This document shows, one piece after another, positions 1-7,167 of a DNA stretch of 64,000 bases; within the stretch, counting starts at the first letter, position 1, and every line of letters starts with the position of its first letter. Origin of the DNA: Bradyrhizobium sp. AUGA SZCCT0176 (GTDB lineage: Bacteria; Pseudomonadota; Alphaproteobacteria; Rhizobiales; Xanthobacteraceae); NCBI RefSeq assembly GCF_018130145.1, contig NZ_JAFCMB010000021.1:28079-92078 (forward strand), given 5' to 3'. The position numbers and the translations under genes are program-made. The notes below the pieces were generated by a model. The model saw only the letters and a program-made list of their open reading frames with translations, was not told the origin of the DNA and did not search any database.

Positions 1-209
1 AGCTGGTCAAGGACAAGGCTCGCCTGCGCGATGCGCTGGCCGATGTCGTGCGTCACTGCATTAACGATGACGGCGCAGAAGCCGTCATTATCGGCGGCGG
101 CCCGCTGGGCGAGGCCGCGCGCGAACTGAAGTCAATGTTCTCTGTCCCGATCATCGCGCCCATTTCCGCAGCGATACGGTCAATTCTTGCGATTCTGGCG
201 CCGAAGTAA
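1..209 (+). CDS. Asp/Glu/hydantoin racemase family protein, C-terminal end (partial)
   Basis: The reading frame enters from the left edge in frame 3 and stops at 207-209, giving 68 residues. The stretch reading AEAVIIGGGPLGEAARELK followed by a PIIAPISAAI segment matches the second half of the Asp/Glu/hydantoin racemase fold, where a glycine-rich loop precedes the last strands. Because the N-terminal half lies outside the window, the first catalytic cysteine cannot be checked and the substrate cannot be assigned. No Cys is visible in the glycine-rich loop, where many racemases carry the second catalytic Cys, so the protein could be a maleate-isomerase-like or non-racemase member. The next gene on this strand begins 156 nt downstream. 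Confidence 0.65.
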   Translation, partial: LVKDKARLRDALADVVRHCINDDGAEAVIIGGGPLGEAARELKSMFSVPIIAPISAAIRSILAILAPK

Positions 210-365
210 TGGCGGCGCTACGCGGCGTAATTGGCTCATGCCGGATCATGCTCGCGCTCCTGCGTTGGGCGGAGAGAAGAGATTAGAAGGTTAACGGCCA
301 GGAGCAATGCTGGCGCGAAACCGAAAGACGTGGAACCAGCTGCCCGGATTTGCTACAATGCTGCT

Positions 366-659
366 ATGGAACGCGACGAAGCCATTAGCCGGTTGCGGCG
401 GCACGAAGCCGATTTGAAGCGGCTTGGCGTCGAACATCTTTACATGTTCGGCTCGACGGCGCGCGGCGAGGCTAACCATGATTCCGACGTGGACCTCTTT
501 TTCGACTATCAAAAGGGCAAGCTCGGCGTGTACGAACTGATGGACGTGAAGGAATACGCCGCCAGCATTCTCGGTCGGAAGACAGATATCATGACGCGCG
601 ACAGCCTGCACAAGGCGCTGCGGGAAGCGATAGAAGCAACAGCCGTCCGCGTGTTTTAG
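366..659 (+). CDS. mntA: MntA-type nucleotidyltransferase antitoxin (MNT domain)
   Basis: The protein has 97 residues. The minimal nucleotidyltransferase signature is intact: GS at 29-30, an RGE, then DVD at 41-43, with a third acidic residue at D74 in the strand reading KTDIMT. In characterised HEPN/MNT pairs the MNT protein neutralises its partner by adding AMP to a tyrosine of the HEPN protein; that is family knowledge, not visible here. The open frame extends upstream to 231, but that extension is Arg/Cys-rich with no family similarity, so I chose the ATG at 366. The stop TAG shares its G with the GTG start of the HEPN gene, which implies translational coupling of a type VII toxin-antitoxin operon. 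Confidence 0.87.
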   Translation: MERDEAISRLRRHEADLKRLGVEHLYMFGSTARGEANHDSDVDLFFDYQKGKLGVYELMDVKEYAASILGRKTDIMTRDSLHKALREAIEATAVRVF

Positions 660-1021
660 TGGTGGCACGTTCGCTCATCCCCCGCTTAACGGACATCATC
701 GAGGCGATCGAGCGCGTCAATGGCGTATTGGCGAATGTGTCGCTCGAAGCATTCGAAAACGATTGGCAGCGACAATGGCTCGTCGAGCGCGGTGTGGAGA
801 TCATTTCCGAAGCCAGTCGTCATCTTACGGATGACCTGAAGGCGCGCAATCCGGAGATCCCATGGCAGAAAGTTGCGGGGATCGGCAACGTATTGCGCCA
901 CGACTACGAGAGTATCGCCGCACCCGTCCTCTGGAAGCTGGTTCAAGCTGATTTGCCGGCATTGGAAAAAGCCTGCCGCTCCGAGCTCGCCGCGGAAGAA
1001 CGGCGGCTTTTCGGGAAATGA
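659..1021 (+). CDS. hepT: HEPN (DUF86) toxin-like protein, HepT family
   Basis: The all-helical protein has 120 residues. The typical DUF86 core is present: a helix with ERGVEIISEASRHL (43-56), then IPWQKVAGIGNVLRHDY (67-83). Family members usually carry R-x4-H-x-Y, the RNase motif whose Tyr is AMPylated by MntA. Here the His and Tyr are kept (H81, Y83), but the expected Arg position is Gly76 and an Arg sits directly before the His (R80). The protein may therefore use R80 or have altered nuclease activity. The GTG start overlaps the antitoxin stop by one base, and the thioesterase gene begins 4 nt after the stop, so all three are probably on one transcript. Confidence 0.87.
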   Translation: MVARSLIPRLTDIIEAIERVNGVLANVSLEAFENDWQRQWLVERGVEIISEASRHLTDDLKARNPEIPWQKVAGIGNVLRHDYESIAAPVLWKLVQADLPALEKACRSELAAEERRLFGK

Positions 1022-1025
1022 TCCT

Positions 1026-1460
1026 ATGTCACGCGAGCAGTTCTGGTTCTTCCACCCGTTTCGGGTGCGCTATTCCGAGATCGACGGGCAGGGCGTTGTC
1101 TTCAACGCGCACTACCTGACCTATTTCGACACCACCATCACCGAATATTTTCGCGCGCTCGGCTACGACCAGTATGCCGACTCCCGAAAGACCGGCATCG
1201 ACTTCCACGTCGTCAAATCGCTGATCGAATACAAGGCGCCGGTGCTGTTCGATTGGGAACTGGACGTTGGCGCGCGGGTGGCGCGGGTCGGCAATTCAAG
1301 CCTCACCTTCGATCTCGCCATTTTCTTGAAGGGCGGCAATGAGGCACTCGTGACCGGCGAGATCGTCTGGGTCTATACCGATCAGAAATCCCATCGTCCG
1401 GTCCCGATCCCGCAGTCGATCCGGGAGATGATTGCGACGCGCGAACGGCATCTGGGCTGA
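1026..1460 (+). CDS. Acyl-CoA thioesterase, 4-hydroxybenzoyl-CoA thioesterase/YbgC-like hotdog protein
   Basis: The 144-residue protein has a single hotdog domain. The N-terminal segment VRYSEID followed by GQGVVFNAHYLTYF is the classic thioesterase signature, with Asp20 in the position of the catalytic Asp of the 4-hydroxybenzoyl-CoA thioesterase group. It should hydrolyse a short-chain or aromatic acyl-CoA in the cytoplasm; the actual substrate is unknown. The frame is open further upstream inside hepT, but the ATG at 1026 is 4 nt after the hepT stop and gives the normal family length. Its place behind a toxin-antitoxin pair is probably incidental co-transcription. Confidence 0.85.
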   Translation: MSREQFWFFHPFRVRYSEIDGQGVVFNAHYLTYFDTTITEYFRALGYDQYADSRKTGIDFHVVKSLIEYKAPVLFDWELDVGARVARVGNSSLTFDLAIFLKGGNEALVTGEIVWVYTDQKSHRPVPIPQSIREMIATRERHLG

Positions 1461-1467
1461 TCAGTAC

Positions 1468-1549
1468 GTAGGGTGGGTAGAGCGAAGCGAAACCCACCGC
1501 CTGTTCACAGACCGATGTGATGGGTTTCGCTGCGCTCTACCCATCCTAC
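1468..1549. repeat. Long imperfect palindrome (GTAGGGTGGGTAGAGC family)
   Basis: The left arm at 1468-1497 begins GTAGGGTGGGTAGAGCGAAG. It is matched by a nearly perfect reverse complement at 1521-1549 ending CGCTCTACCCATCCTAC. The spacer is about 23 nt. It sits between the ends of two convergent genes and could fold into a long hairpin in either transcript. Confidence 0.85.
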
Positions 1550-1577
1550 GCTTCCATCCATCCTGCGCGCTTAGGCC

Positions 1578-1919
1578 TTAGAGCGAATTGAGGATGATGA
1601 GCGCGATCGCCAGGATGAGCAGAACCCACCATATCTGGACGGCGATGGCTACGAAGCCGAGGACGGCCGCGATACCTGCCAGCAGCTTTCCTTCCTTCAT
1701 GATGATCGCGACGACGGCGAAAGAGATGGCGATCACGCCGAGCGCGGCCGCCCCCGTTGAGAGTATCTCGTTCCAGGTCGCCTGACCGACGAGCCCGGAA
1801 AGATAGATCCCCGGCACCAATTGCGTCAGCGCCGAGACCAGCAGCGCCAACAGGCCTGTCACGCTGCCGATAATGCTGAACCGGCGGGATTGTACGGCAC
1901 TATCCATCACAGTATCCAT
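1578..1919 (-). CDS. Small multi-spanning membrane protein of unknown function
   Basis: The protein has 113 residues and no domain I recognise. After a short polar N-terminus it carries about four hydrophobic segments (roughly 17-38, 55-75, 80-98 and 99-113) and a single KEGK turn between the second and third, as expected of an inner-membrane protein. The ATG at 1919 is preferred over the GTG one codon upstream; a GGGAG lies about 11 nt before it. It faces the thioesterase gene tail to tail and is followed upstream by 800 nt without a gene, so it is probably transcribed alone. Confidence 0.7.
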   Translation of the reverse strand: MDTVMDSAVQSRRFSIIGSVTGLLALLVSALTQLVPGIYLSGLVGQATWNEILSTGAAALGVIAISFAVVAIIMKEGKLLAGIAAVLGFVAIAVQIWWVLLILAIALIILNSL

Positions 1920-2045
1920 CACATGAAATCTCCCGCGCCGCCTTGGAGCGAGCCGCGCTTGTGCAGCCTTGGTGTGGTGCAGCCGCTTGAAGGTTCAATG
2001 TGAGCTTGCCTGTCCCCCGGACGGGCAGCCAACTGCGGCAATTTG

Positions 2046-2377
2046 GCCCGACGGGCAAATCACTTCCGGTTTCCAGAAATCGTGTCAAGTCCCAAGATAA
2101 AAAATATTTCTGTTTACCAGAAGCAAAATCAGGAGTATGTGTTTGGCCATCCCGTCCTACTCAGAAGGGCGTCGGCCGTCGTCACGGACGTTGGACGGGT
2201 TGCGGTGGACGCTTGTTTACGCTGAGACGACGGCGTGGATGGGCGTACGGCAAAACCGTGTGGTCCTGGCGCCCGTTGCTGGCGTCAAGCTGTCGGAGAA
2301 GCGCAAGCGGGAACGGCGGCGACGGAGTCAACCAAGAACTCGTCTCCGGGGAGATCACGGCATAAGCCGTAAAGCCA
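2046..2377. repeat. Long intergenic direct repeat, copy A (partner at 63668-64000)
   Basis: By hand alignment the two copies differ at about 25 positions plus one single-base indel over 332 bp, about 92% identity, in the same orientation 61.6 kb apart. Conservation is uneven. Positions 2147-2213 (67 nt) are identical in both copies, and a second block of about 50 nt from 2243 is also identical, while 2060-2146 carries most substitutions. A short open frame (2043-2225) is present in both copies, but the changes alter amino acids freely, so non-coding function or mobility is more likely than protein coding. No terminal inverted repeats or transposase are visible. Confidence 0.85.
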
Positions 2378-2380
2378 TTG

Positions 2381-2489
2381 CGCAGGGAAGGCCGGGTGTT
2401 CTCCGCTGCCCTGTATGCTCGCGTGCACATTTTTTTGTGCAAACCGCACGCGAGACCGCGGGTGCAGCGCGCACCCGGTCTTCCCTGCG
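2381..2489. repeat. Extended hairpin element abutting repeat copy A
   Basis: The outer arms CGCAGGGAAGGCCGGGTG (2381-2398) and CACCCGGTCTTCCCTGCG (2472-2489) pair with one mismatch. An inner stem pairs CTCGCGTGC (2418-2426) with GCACGCGAG (2446-2454). RNA of either strand would fold into one long branched hairpin. It begins 4 nt after the part of copy A that is comparable with copy B, so it may be the distal half of the same element. Confidence 0.8.
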
Positions 2490-2592
2490 CCCTCTTATTT
2501 CGAGGGCAAGGAAATTTCTGGCAAAGCTCGGGCGCAATGCGTCGCGAGAATGCAAAACTGCGTTTGGATGACGGTGCAGCTACAAACACCGC

Positions 2593-2716
2593 CGTCGTCC
2601 CGGCCTTGAGCCGGGACCCATACGCCGCGGCAGAGATGGTTGCGCACGATGGTCGATGGCTTTTTTCAACAACAGATGACCGGGGTTATGGGTCCCGGCT
2701 CAAGGCCGGGACGACG
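2593..2716. repeat. Palindromic intergenic repeat, CGTCCCGGCC family
   Basis: The element begins CGTCGTCCCGGCCTTGAGCC and ends with its reverse complement, reading GGCTCAAGGCCGGGACGACG, around a 70-nt spacer. A close relative is at 7043-7165, sharing the same arms and a GGGACCCATA block. It lies just downstream of the minus-strand MAPEG gene. Confidence 0.85.
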
Positions 2717-2734
2717 AGAGATTTGCGTATGACG

Positions 2735-3133
2735 CTACCCCGGCAAATACCCCTTGACCGCCGGCAGGAAGAAAATCGCGATGTTGATCGCAAAGCCGAT
2801 GCTCCACAGGATCGAGCGCAGCGTCGGGCGGTTGCCCAGATAGGTGAAGACGTAGGCGATCCGCACGATCAGGAACAGCACCGCCAGTTCGTCGATCAAA
2901 TGTTGCGGCCCGAGGCGAAACTCGGCCAGCAGCACCGCGACCGCGAAAAACGGAAAGGCCTCGATGCCGTTCTGATGGGCGCCGAGGGCGCGGGCGCGGA
3001 TCGGATCCTCGTAGAAATCGGGGGCGCGGGGCCTCGCATTGTCGAAACGGCGAAACCCGATCCATTTGACCGAGGCGATCGTCAGCAAGTACAGCAGCAG
3101 CGTTCCGAAAACGCACCATTCGGCGACCGTCAT
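2735..3133 (-). CDS. MAPEG-family integral membrane protein
   Basis: The protein has 132 residues with four hydrophobic segments (about 4-22, 58-75, 80-98 and 107-126). The segment GAHQNGIEAFPFFAVAVLLAE followed by RIAYVFTYLGNRPTLRS matches the MAPEG superfamily core, in which the conserved N-x-x-E and the R-x-x-Y-x-x-Y-x-x-x-x-x-x-R patterns line a glutathione or lipid site. Bacterial members have unknown substrates. The frame is open upstream to 3448 within hemH in the opposite direction, but GGAGG sits 5 nt before the ATG at 3133, which decides the start. It is divergent from hemH with an 88-nt gap. Confidence 0.85.
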   Translation of the reverse strand: MTVAEWCVFGTLLLYLLTIASVKWIGFRRFDNARPRAPDFYEDPIRARALGAHQNGIEAFPFFAVAVLLAEFRLGPQHLIDELAVLFLIVRIAYVFTYLGNRPTLRSILWSIGFAINIAIFFLPAVKGYLPG

Positions 3134-3221
3134 GGTTCCTCCCGCCCGGGGCAAGACCTGAGCGTATCGAACCGATGGTTGTCTTGACAAGGATGGTGCA
3201 ACGCGCGAAGCCACGGAAATC

Positions 3222-4259
3222 ATGACCGTGGTCGTTCCCATAGGAAATGCGAAGCCAGCGGCGGCAGCAAAGCCGGAGCGCGTCGGCGTGCTGCTGGTCA
3301 ATCTCGGCACGCCCGATAGCGCCGACGCCAGGGGCGTGCGGGTGTATCTCAAGGAATTTCTCTCCGATCCGCGCGTGATCGAGGACCAGGGGCTGCGCTG
3401 GAAGCTGATCCTCAACGGCATCATTTTGCGCATCCGTCCCCGCCGCAAGGCGCGCGACTACCAGAAGATCTGGAACGTCGAGAAGAACGAATCCCCGCTG
3501 AAGACCATCACGCGCGCGCAAGCCGAAAAGCTGGCGGAGGCGATCGCAGACCATGACCACGTCGTGGTCGACTGGGCGATGCGTTACGGCAATCCGTCGA
3601 TCCGCTCGCGCATCGATGCCCTGACCGCGCAAGGCTGCGACCGTCTCTTGGTCGTTCCGCTCTATCCGCAATATTCCGCGGCGACCTCGGCCACCGTGTG
3701 CGACGAGGTTTTCCGCGTGCTGGCCGGCATGCGCGCGCAGCCGATATTGCGCGTGACGCCGCCTTACTATGACGACCCCGATTACATCGATGCGTTGGCG
3801 GCCTCGATATCTGCGCATCTGGCGACCTTGCCGTTCCAGCCCGAACTGATCGTCGCGTCGTTTCACGGCATGCCGCAAAAATATGTCGACAAGGGTGACC
3901 CCTACCAGGCGCAGTGCATCGCAACAACCGACGCCCTGCGCCGGCGCATGGGCCTTGATGCGTCCAAACTCAAGCTTACATTCCAATCGCGCTTCGGCTT
4001 CGACGAATGGCTGCAGCCCTATACCGACAAGACCATCGCGCAGCTCGCGAAAGATGGCGTCAAGCGCATTGCCGTGGTGACACCCGGCTTCTCCGCCGAT
4101 TGCCTGGAGACGCTGGAAGAGATCGCGCAGGAAAACGCCGAAATATTCAAACACAATGGCGGCGAGCAGTTCGCGGCGATCCCCTGCCTCAACGACTCCG
4201 AGCCCGGCATGGACGTGATCCGCCAGCTGGTGTTGCGCGAGCTTCAGGGCTGGATTTGA
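3222..4259 (+). CDS. hemH: Ferrochelatase
   Basis: The protein has 345 residues, the usual bacterial length. It inserts Fe(II) into protoporphyrin IX, the last step of protoheme synthesis. Recognisable family motifs are VGVLLVNLGTPDS (21-33), PLYPQYSAATSATV (146-159), the active-site SFHGMP with His215, and SADCLETLEE (291-300) carrying the second conserved acidic residue. The whole family length is present and uninterrupted. It is followed after 155 nt by the SPFH gene on the same strand, which may have its own promoter. No clear iron-response box is visible in the 88-nt upstream gap. Confidence 0.97.
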   Translation: MTVVVPIGNAKPAAAAKPERVGVLLVNLGTPDSADARGVRVYLKEFLSDPRVIEDQGLRWKLILNGIILRIRPRRKARDYQKIWNVEKNESPLKTITRAQAEKLAEAIADHDHVVVDWAMRYGNPSIRSRIDALTAQGCDRLLVVPLYPQYSAATSATVCDEVFRVLAGMRAQPILRVTPPYYDDPDYIDALAASISAHLATLPFQPELIVASFHGMPQKYVDKGDPYQAQCIATTDALRRRMGLDASKLKLTFQSRFGFDEWLQPYTDKTIAQLAKDGVKRIAVVTPGFSADCLETLEEIAQENAEIFKHNGGEQFAAIPCLNDSEPGMDVIRQLVLRELQGWI

Positions 4260-4414
4260 TATTCCCGCGTCAAGACGCCATACATCTGGCGGCTGTCAAA
4301 CGGCTCCCTACGTAACCCTTACTTGAGAACAGCCGGGCTGAACCGGCGGTGGCATCCGGCAGACATATGGACGACCGCGTCCGGCAACGGTCTTGCCGGT
4401 TTTGGAGGGAATTC

Positions 4415-5425
4415 ATGACTGGTTTCGACATTTTCGCGATTGCGTTTTTGCTGCTGGTCATTGTGACCCTGTTCGCCGGCGTCAAGACGGTGCCGCAAGG
4501 CTATGACTGGACCATCGAACGGTTCGGCAAATACACCCGCACGCTGTCGCCGGGGTTGAACATCATCGTTCCCTATTTCGACCGCGTCGGCCGCAAGATG
4601 AACATGATGGAGCAGGTGATCAGCATTCCCGAGCAGGAGGTGATCACCAAGGACAACGCCACCGTGACGGTGGACGGCGTCGCGTTCTATCAGGTGTTCG
4701 ATGCCGCCAAGGCCAGCTACGAAGTATCCAATCTCGATCAGGCGATTATCGTGCTGACGATGACCAACATCCGCTCGGTGATGGGCGCGATGGACCTCGA
4801 CCAGGTGCTGTCGCACCGCGACGAGATCAACGAGCGGCTGCTGCGCGTGGTCGACGCCGCGGTGTCGCCGTGGGGGCTGAAGGTCAACCGCATCGAGATC
4901 AAGGACATCGTGCCGCCGGCCGACCTCGTCGAAGCGATGGGCCGGCAGATGAAGGCCGAGCGCGTCAAGCGCGCCGACATTTTGCAGGCGGAAGGCCAGC
5001 GGCAGTCAGAGATCCTGCGTGCCGAGGGCGCCAAGCAGGGCCAGATCCTGCAGGCCGAAGGCCGCAAGGAAGCCGCCTTCCGCGACGCCGAGGCGCGCGA
5101 ACGTTCGGCGGAGGCTGAAGCCAAGGCGACGCAGATGGTGTCCGAGGCCATCTCCAAGGGCGACGTTGCCGCGCTGAATTACTTCATCGCCGATAAATAC
5201 ATCAAGGCGTTCGGGCAACTGGCCGAATCGCCGAACCAGAAGATCCTCATGCTGCCGATCGAGGCCACCAGCATTCTGGGCTCGCTCGCCGGCATCGGCG
5301 AGATCGCCAAGGCGACCTTCGGTGACGCCGCTACCTCGGCAGCAGCCGCGCGGCGCGGTTCGGTGCCATCAACCGGTCCCGCCACGCCGCCACCGCCGCC
5401 GCCGCCGTTCTCGCCGCAGCGGTAG
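4415..5425 (+). CDS. SPFH/Band 7 (stomatin-like) membrane protein, QmcA-type
   Basis: The 336-residue protein begins with one N-terminal membrane anchor (4-22). The SPFH/Band 7 domain spans about 22-185 (VPQGYDWTIERFGKYTRTLSPGLNIIVPYFDRV is its start in pieces). An Ala/Glu-rich coiled coil with repeated ILxAEGxxQ units runs 185-250, and the tail is Pro-rich, ending in an uninterrupted run of prolines. These proteins form large oligomers in membrane microdomains and act as scaffolds with proteases or NfeD proteins. The ATG at 4415 has GGAGGG 8 nt upstream, so it is preferred over the earlier start at 4349. The partner NfeD gene follows on the same strand after a 205-nt gap filled by a palindrome. 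Confidence 0.9.
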   Translation: MTGFDIFAIAFLLLVIVTLFAGVKTVPQGYDWTIERFGKYTRTLSPGLNIIVPYFDRVGRKMNMMEQVISIPEQEVITKDNATVTVDGVAFYQVFDAAKASYEVSNLDQAIIVLTMTNIRSVMGAMDLDQVLSHRDEINERLLRVVDAAVSPWGLKVNRIEIKDIVPPADLVEAMGRQMKAERVKRADILQAEGQRQSEILRAEGAKQGQILQAEGRKEAAFRDAEARERSAEAEAKATQMVSEAISKGDVAALNYFIADKYIKAFGQLAESPNQKILMLPIEATSILGSLAGIGEIAKATFGDAATSAAAARRGSVPSTGPATPPPPPPPFSPQR

Positions 5426-5433
5426 GGAGACTT

Positions 5434-5579
5434 CCCTCTCCCGCTTGCGGGGGTCGAGACGAGCGAAGCTCGCTCTTGGGGTGCCGAGCGAAAGCGAGGC
5501 GGGTGGGGGCTCTCTCCGCGAGTCATATCGAGGAGAGAGCCCCCACCCCAACCCTCCCCCGCAAGTGCGGGAGAGGGAG
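5434..5579. repeat. Palindromic intergenic repeat, CTCTCCCGC family
   Basis: The left arm begins CCCTCTCCCGCTTGCGGG and the right arm ends GCAAGTGCGGGAGAGGG. An inner pair reads GGTGGGGGCTCTCTC and GAGAGAGCCCCCACC. It lies between the SPFH and NfeD genes of a probable operon. Related elements are at 40440-40631 and 62866-63067. Confidence 0.85.
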
Positions 5580-5630
5580 CTGACTGCCGTTGTGTTGTCG
5601 AGTTCGACTAAAAAGGACAGAGGTCGTGTC

Positions 5631-6077
5631 ATGGCCGACATATTTGCTACCCTGGGCACCTGGAACTGGCTGATCTTCGGCTTCATCCTGATGGCGCTGG
5701 AATTGCTGGCGCCGGGTGTCTTCCTGTTCTGGCTCGGGCTTTCCTCGCTGATGGTCGGCCTGGTGTCGTTTGCGATCAATCCATCGTGGCAGACGCAGCT
5801 TTTGATGTTCGCGTTGTTCGCGGCCGCGGCGGTGCCGGCGTGGCGGCATTTTGCGAAGAGCGCCGGCAGCAGCAGCCAGAGCAACCCGTTCCTCAACCGG
5901 CGGACCGAAGCGATGATCGGCCGGGAGTTCACGCTGGAAAAACCGATCGTCGACGGCACAGGCACGGTGCGGATCGACGACACGATCTGGCGCGTCGCCG
6001 GCCCCGATGCGCCGGCCGGCAGCCGTGTCAAAGTCGTGCAAGCCGATGGCGCCAGCCTGACGGTGGCGGTGGCCTAG
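5631..6077 (+). CDS. NfeD-family membrane protein (short form)
   Basis: The 148-residue protein has two or three N-terminal hydrophobic segments (about 10-70) containing MALELLAPGVFLFWLG, followed by a soluble C-terminal OB-fold (about 85-148) with EAMIGREFTLEKPIVDGTGTVRIDD. This is the short NfeD1b-like form without the ClpP-type protease domain. Family members are almost always next to an SPFH protein and are thought to modulate its oligomers, which is the arrangement here. The ATG at 5631 follows AGAGGTCGTGTC, a weak ribosome site. The stop overlaps the convergent HxlR stop by 4 nt. Confidence 0.88.
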   Translation: MADIFATLGTWNWLIFGFILMALELLAPGVFLFWLGLSSLMVGLVSFAINPSWQTQLLMFALFAAAAVPAWRHFAKSAGSSSQSNPFLNRRTEAMIGREFTLEKPIVDGTGTVRIDDTIWRVAGPDAPAGSRVKVVQADGASLTVAVA

Positions 6078-6415
6078 TCTGTCGTTTGCTTGCTCCACCG
6101 CTCCGCAAAGCGGTGGAGAGGAAGGAAGGTTTCGTTCAAGTCCCGGCCGAGCCCGGTCGGGCCATAGCCATCGCCCGGCAGCAGTTCGATCAGGCCGGCC
6201 TCGCGCAGTTCGGAGAGCCGGGTCTGCATCACAGTCGGCGAGGCCTCGTCGCAGGCGGTGCGCAGCGCGCGCGAGGTCAGCGGTCCCTCGCGCAATTCCC
6301 AGAGGATGCGCAAGGTCCAGCGGCGGCCCAGCAGATCGAGCAGCGCCATGATCGGCCGGCCGGTCCGCGAGCCGCGGACGGCACGTTTCTTCTTGGCAGG
6401 GGTCTGTTTCGACAT
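6074..6415 (-). CDS. HxlR-family winged-helix transcriptional regulator
   Basis: The 113-residue protein has a Lys/Arg-rich N-terminus (8-20) and a single HxlR winged helix (about 20-108). Recognisable pieces are LLGRRWTLRILWELREGPLT and ASPTVMQTRLSELREAGLIE, the latter being the recognition helix. HxlR proteins bind DNA as dimers and usually sense aldehydes, quinones or redox state. There is no obvious sensing cysteine near the N-terminus, although a Cys occurs in the ACDEAS segment. The gene is divergent from a carboxymuconolactone-decarboxylase-like gene, and two matching palindromes lie between them, so it probably controls that gene and itself. Confidence 0.9.
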   Translation of the reverse strand: MSKQTPAKKKRAVRGSRTGRPIMALLDLLGRRWTLRILWELREGPLTSRALRTACDEASPTVMQTRLSELREAGLIELLPGDGYGPTGLGRDLNETFLPLHRFAERWSKQTTD

Positions 6416-6435
6416 CGAAAAGCCTCTTGCAAGAT

Positions 6436-6474
6436 GCTACAGATATTGTAGCGATGTGCTACATTTATTGTAGC
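6436..6474. promoter_or_regulatory. Two matched operator palindromes between hxlR-type gene and its neighbour
   Basis: Two palindromes share perfect 6-bp arms and a 5-bp AT-rich spacer: GCTACAGATATTGTAGC at 6436-6452 and GCTACATTTATTGTAGC at 6458-6474. Their centres are 22 bp apart, about two helical turns on the same face. They lie 14 nt before the plus-strand ATG and 20 nt before the minus-strand ATG, so occupancy would block both starts. The binding protein is inferred to be the adjacent HxlR regulator. Confidence 0.85.
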
Positions 6475-6488
6475 AAAGGAGTGAGCCG

Positions 6489-7040
6489 ATGCCACAATCC
6501 GCGCCCCGCATCGCGCCGTTGCAGCCGCCTTATCCACCCGAGATTCAGCAACAATTCGACCGCATCATGCGCGGCGCGCCGCCGCTGGTGCTGTTCCGGG
6601 TGATGGCCGGCCAGCCCCGCGCCTGGGAGAAATTTCGCGCCGGCAGCCTGCTGGATCGCGGTCCGCTCAGCTTGCGAGAGCGCGAGATCGTGATCGACCG
6701 CACCTGCGCGCGGACCGGCTGCGAATACGAATGGGGCGTGCATATCGCGGCGTTCGCGGAAGCCGCCCACCTGACCGCCGAACAGATCCGCGCCACCGTG
6801 CTCGGCGATGCCAAGGCCGTCTGCTGGTCGGAAGCCGAACAGGTGCTGATCGCAACCGTCGATGCCCTGCACGAGCGCGCGACGCTTGATGAGGCCGAGT
6901 TCAAGGCGCTGTCGGCGCATTATGACGACGCGAAAATTGTCGAGATCATCCAGCTCTGCGGCTTCTATCGCACGGTGTCATATCTGGCCAATGCGCTGGC
7001 ATTGCCGCTGGAGGAGACGGCGGCGAGATTTCCGAAGTGA
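6489..7040 (+). CDS. Carboxymuconolactone decarboxylase family protein (AhpD-like)
   Basis: The helical protein has 183 residues. The segment LSLREREIVIDRTCARTGCEYEWGVHIAAFAEAAHLTAEQI, quoted here only as a region (about 61-100), is the family core: a Cys, then Glu-Trp and a His at spacing similar to the AhpD-like C-x-x-E-W-x-x-H variant. Such proteins act as decarboxylases, hydroperoxide reductases or are of unknown activity. Canonical AhpD uses C-x-x-C; here the second Cys is absent, so thiol peroxidase chemistry by a disulfide pair is unlikely. Control by the divergent HxlR protein through two operators suggests induction by a reactive or aromatic compound. Confidence 0.85.
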   Translation: MPQSAPRIAPLQPPYPPEIQQQFDRIMRGAPPLVLFRVMAGQPRAWEKFRAGSLLDRGPLSLREREIVIDRTCARTGCEYEWGVHIAAFAEAAHLTAEQIRATVLGDAKAVCWSEAEQVLIATVDALHERATLDEAEFKALSAHYDDAKIVEIIQLCGFYRTVSYLANALALPLEETAARFPK

Positions 7041-7042
7041 GA

Positions 7043-7165
7043 TGTCGTCCCGGCGAAGGCCGGGACCCATACTCCGCGGCGCTCATTGCTAAAGAAGGTA
7101 TCTGACGCCAGCGCTCTCACCGATAGGCCGCGGCGTATGGGTCCCGGCTCAAGGCCGGGACGACA
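7043..7165. repeat. Palindromic intergenic repeat, CGTCCCGGCC family
   Basis: The arms are TGTCGTCCCGGCGAAGGCCG at the left and CAAGGCCGGGACGACA at the right, with internal matching blocks GGGACCCATAC / GTATGGGTCCC and CCGCGG. It fills the gap between the stops of two convergent genes. The same family is present at 2593-2716. Confidence 0.85.
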
Positions 7166-7167
7166 GA

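Larger units (their letters stand above)
1920..2734. other. Gene-poor, repeat-rich intergenic region
   Basis: This 815-nt stretch between two minus-strand genes holds no convincing gene. Several short open frames overlap on both strands but have no ribosome sites or recognisable family. It contains three structured elements listed separately: copy A of a long direct repeat (2046-2377), a long hairpin region directly after it (2381-2489), and a CGTCCCGGCC palindrome (2593-2716). The promoter of the 1578-1919 gene should lie near 1930-2040. Confidence 0.7.

Noticed and set aside
2043..2225. Short protein reading ARRANHF..VLLRRASAVVTDVGR conserved in both repeat copies
   Set aside because: Differences between copies fall without codon-position bias and alter residues freely, while some blocks are identical at all positions, as expected of a non-coding repeat.
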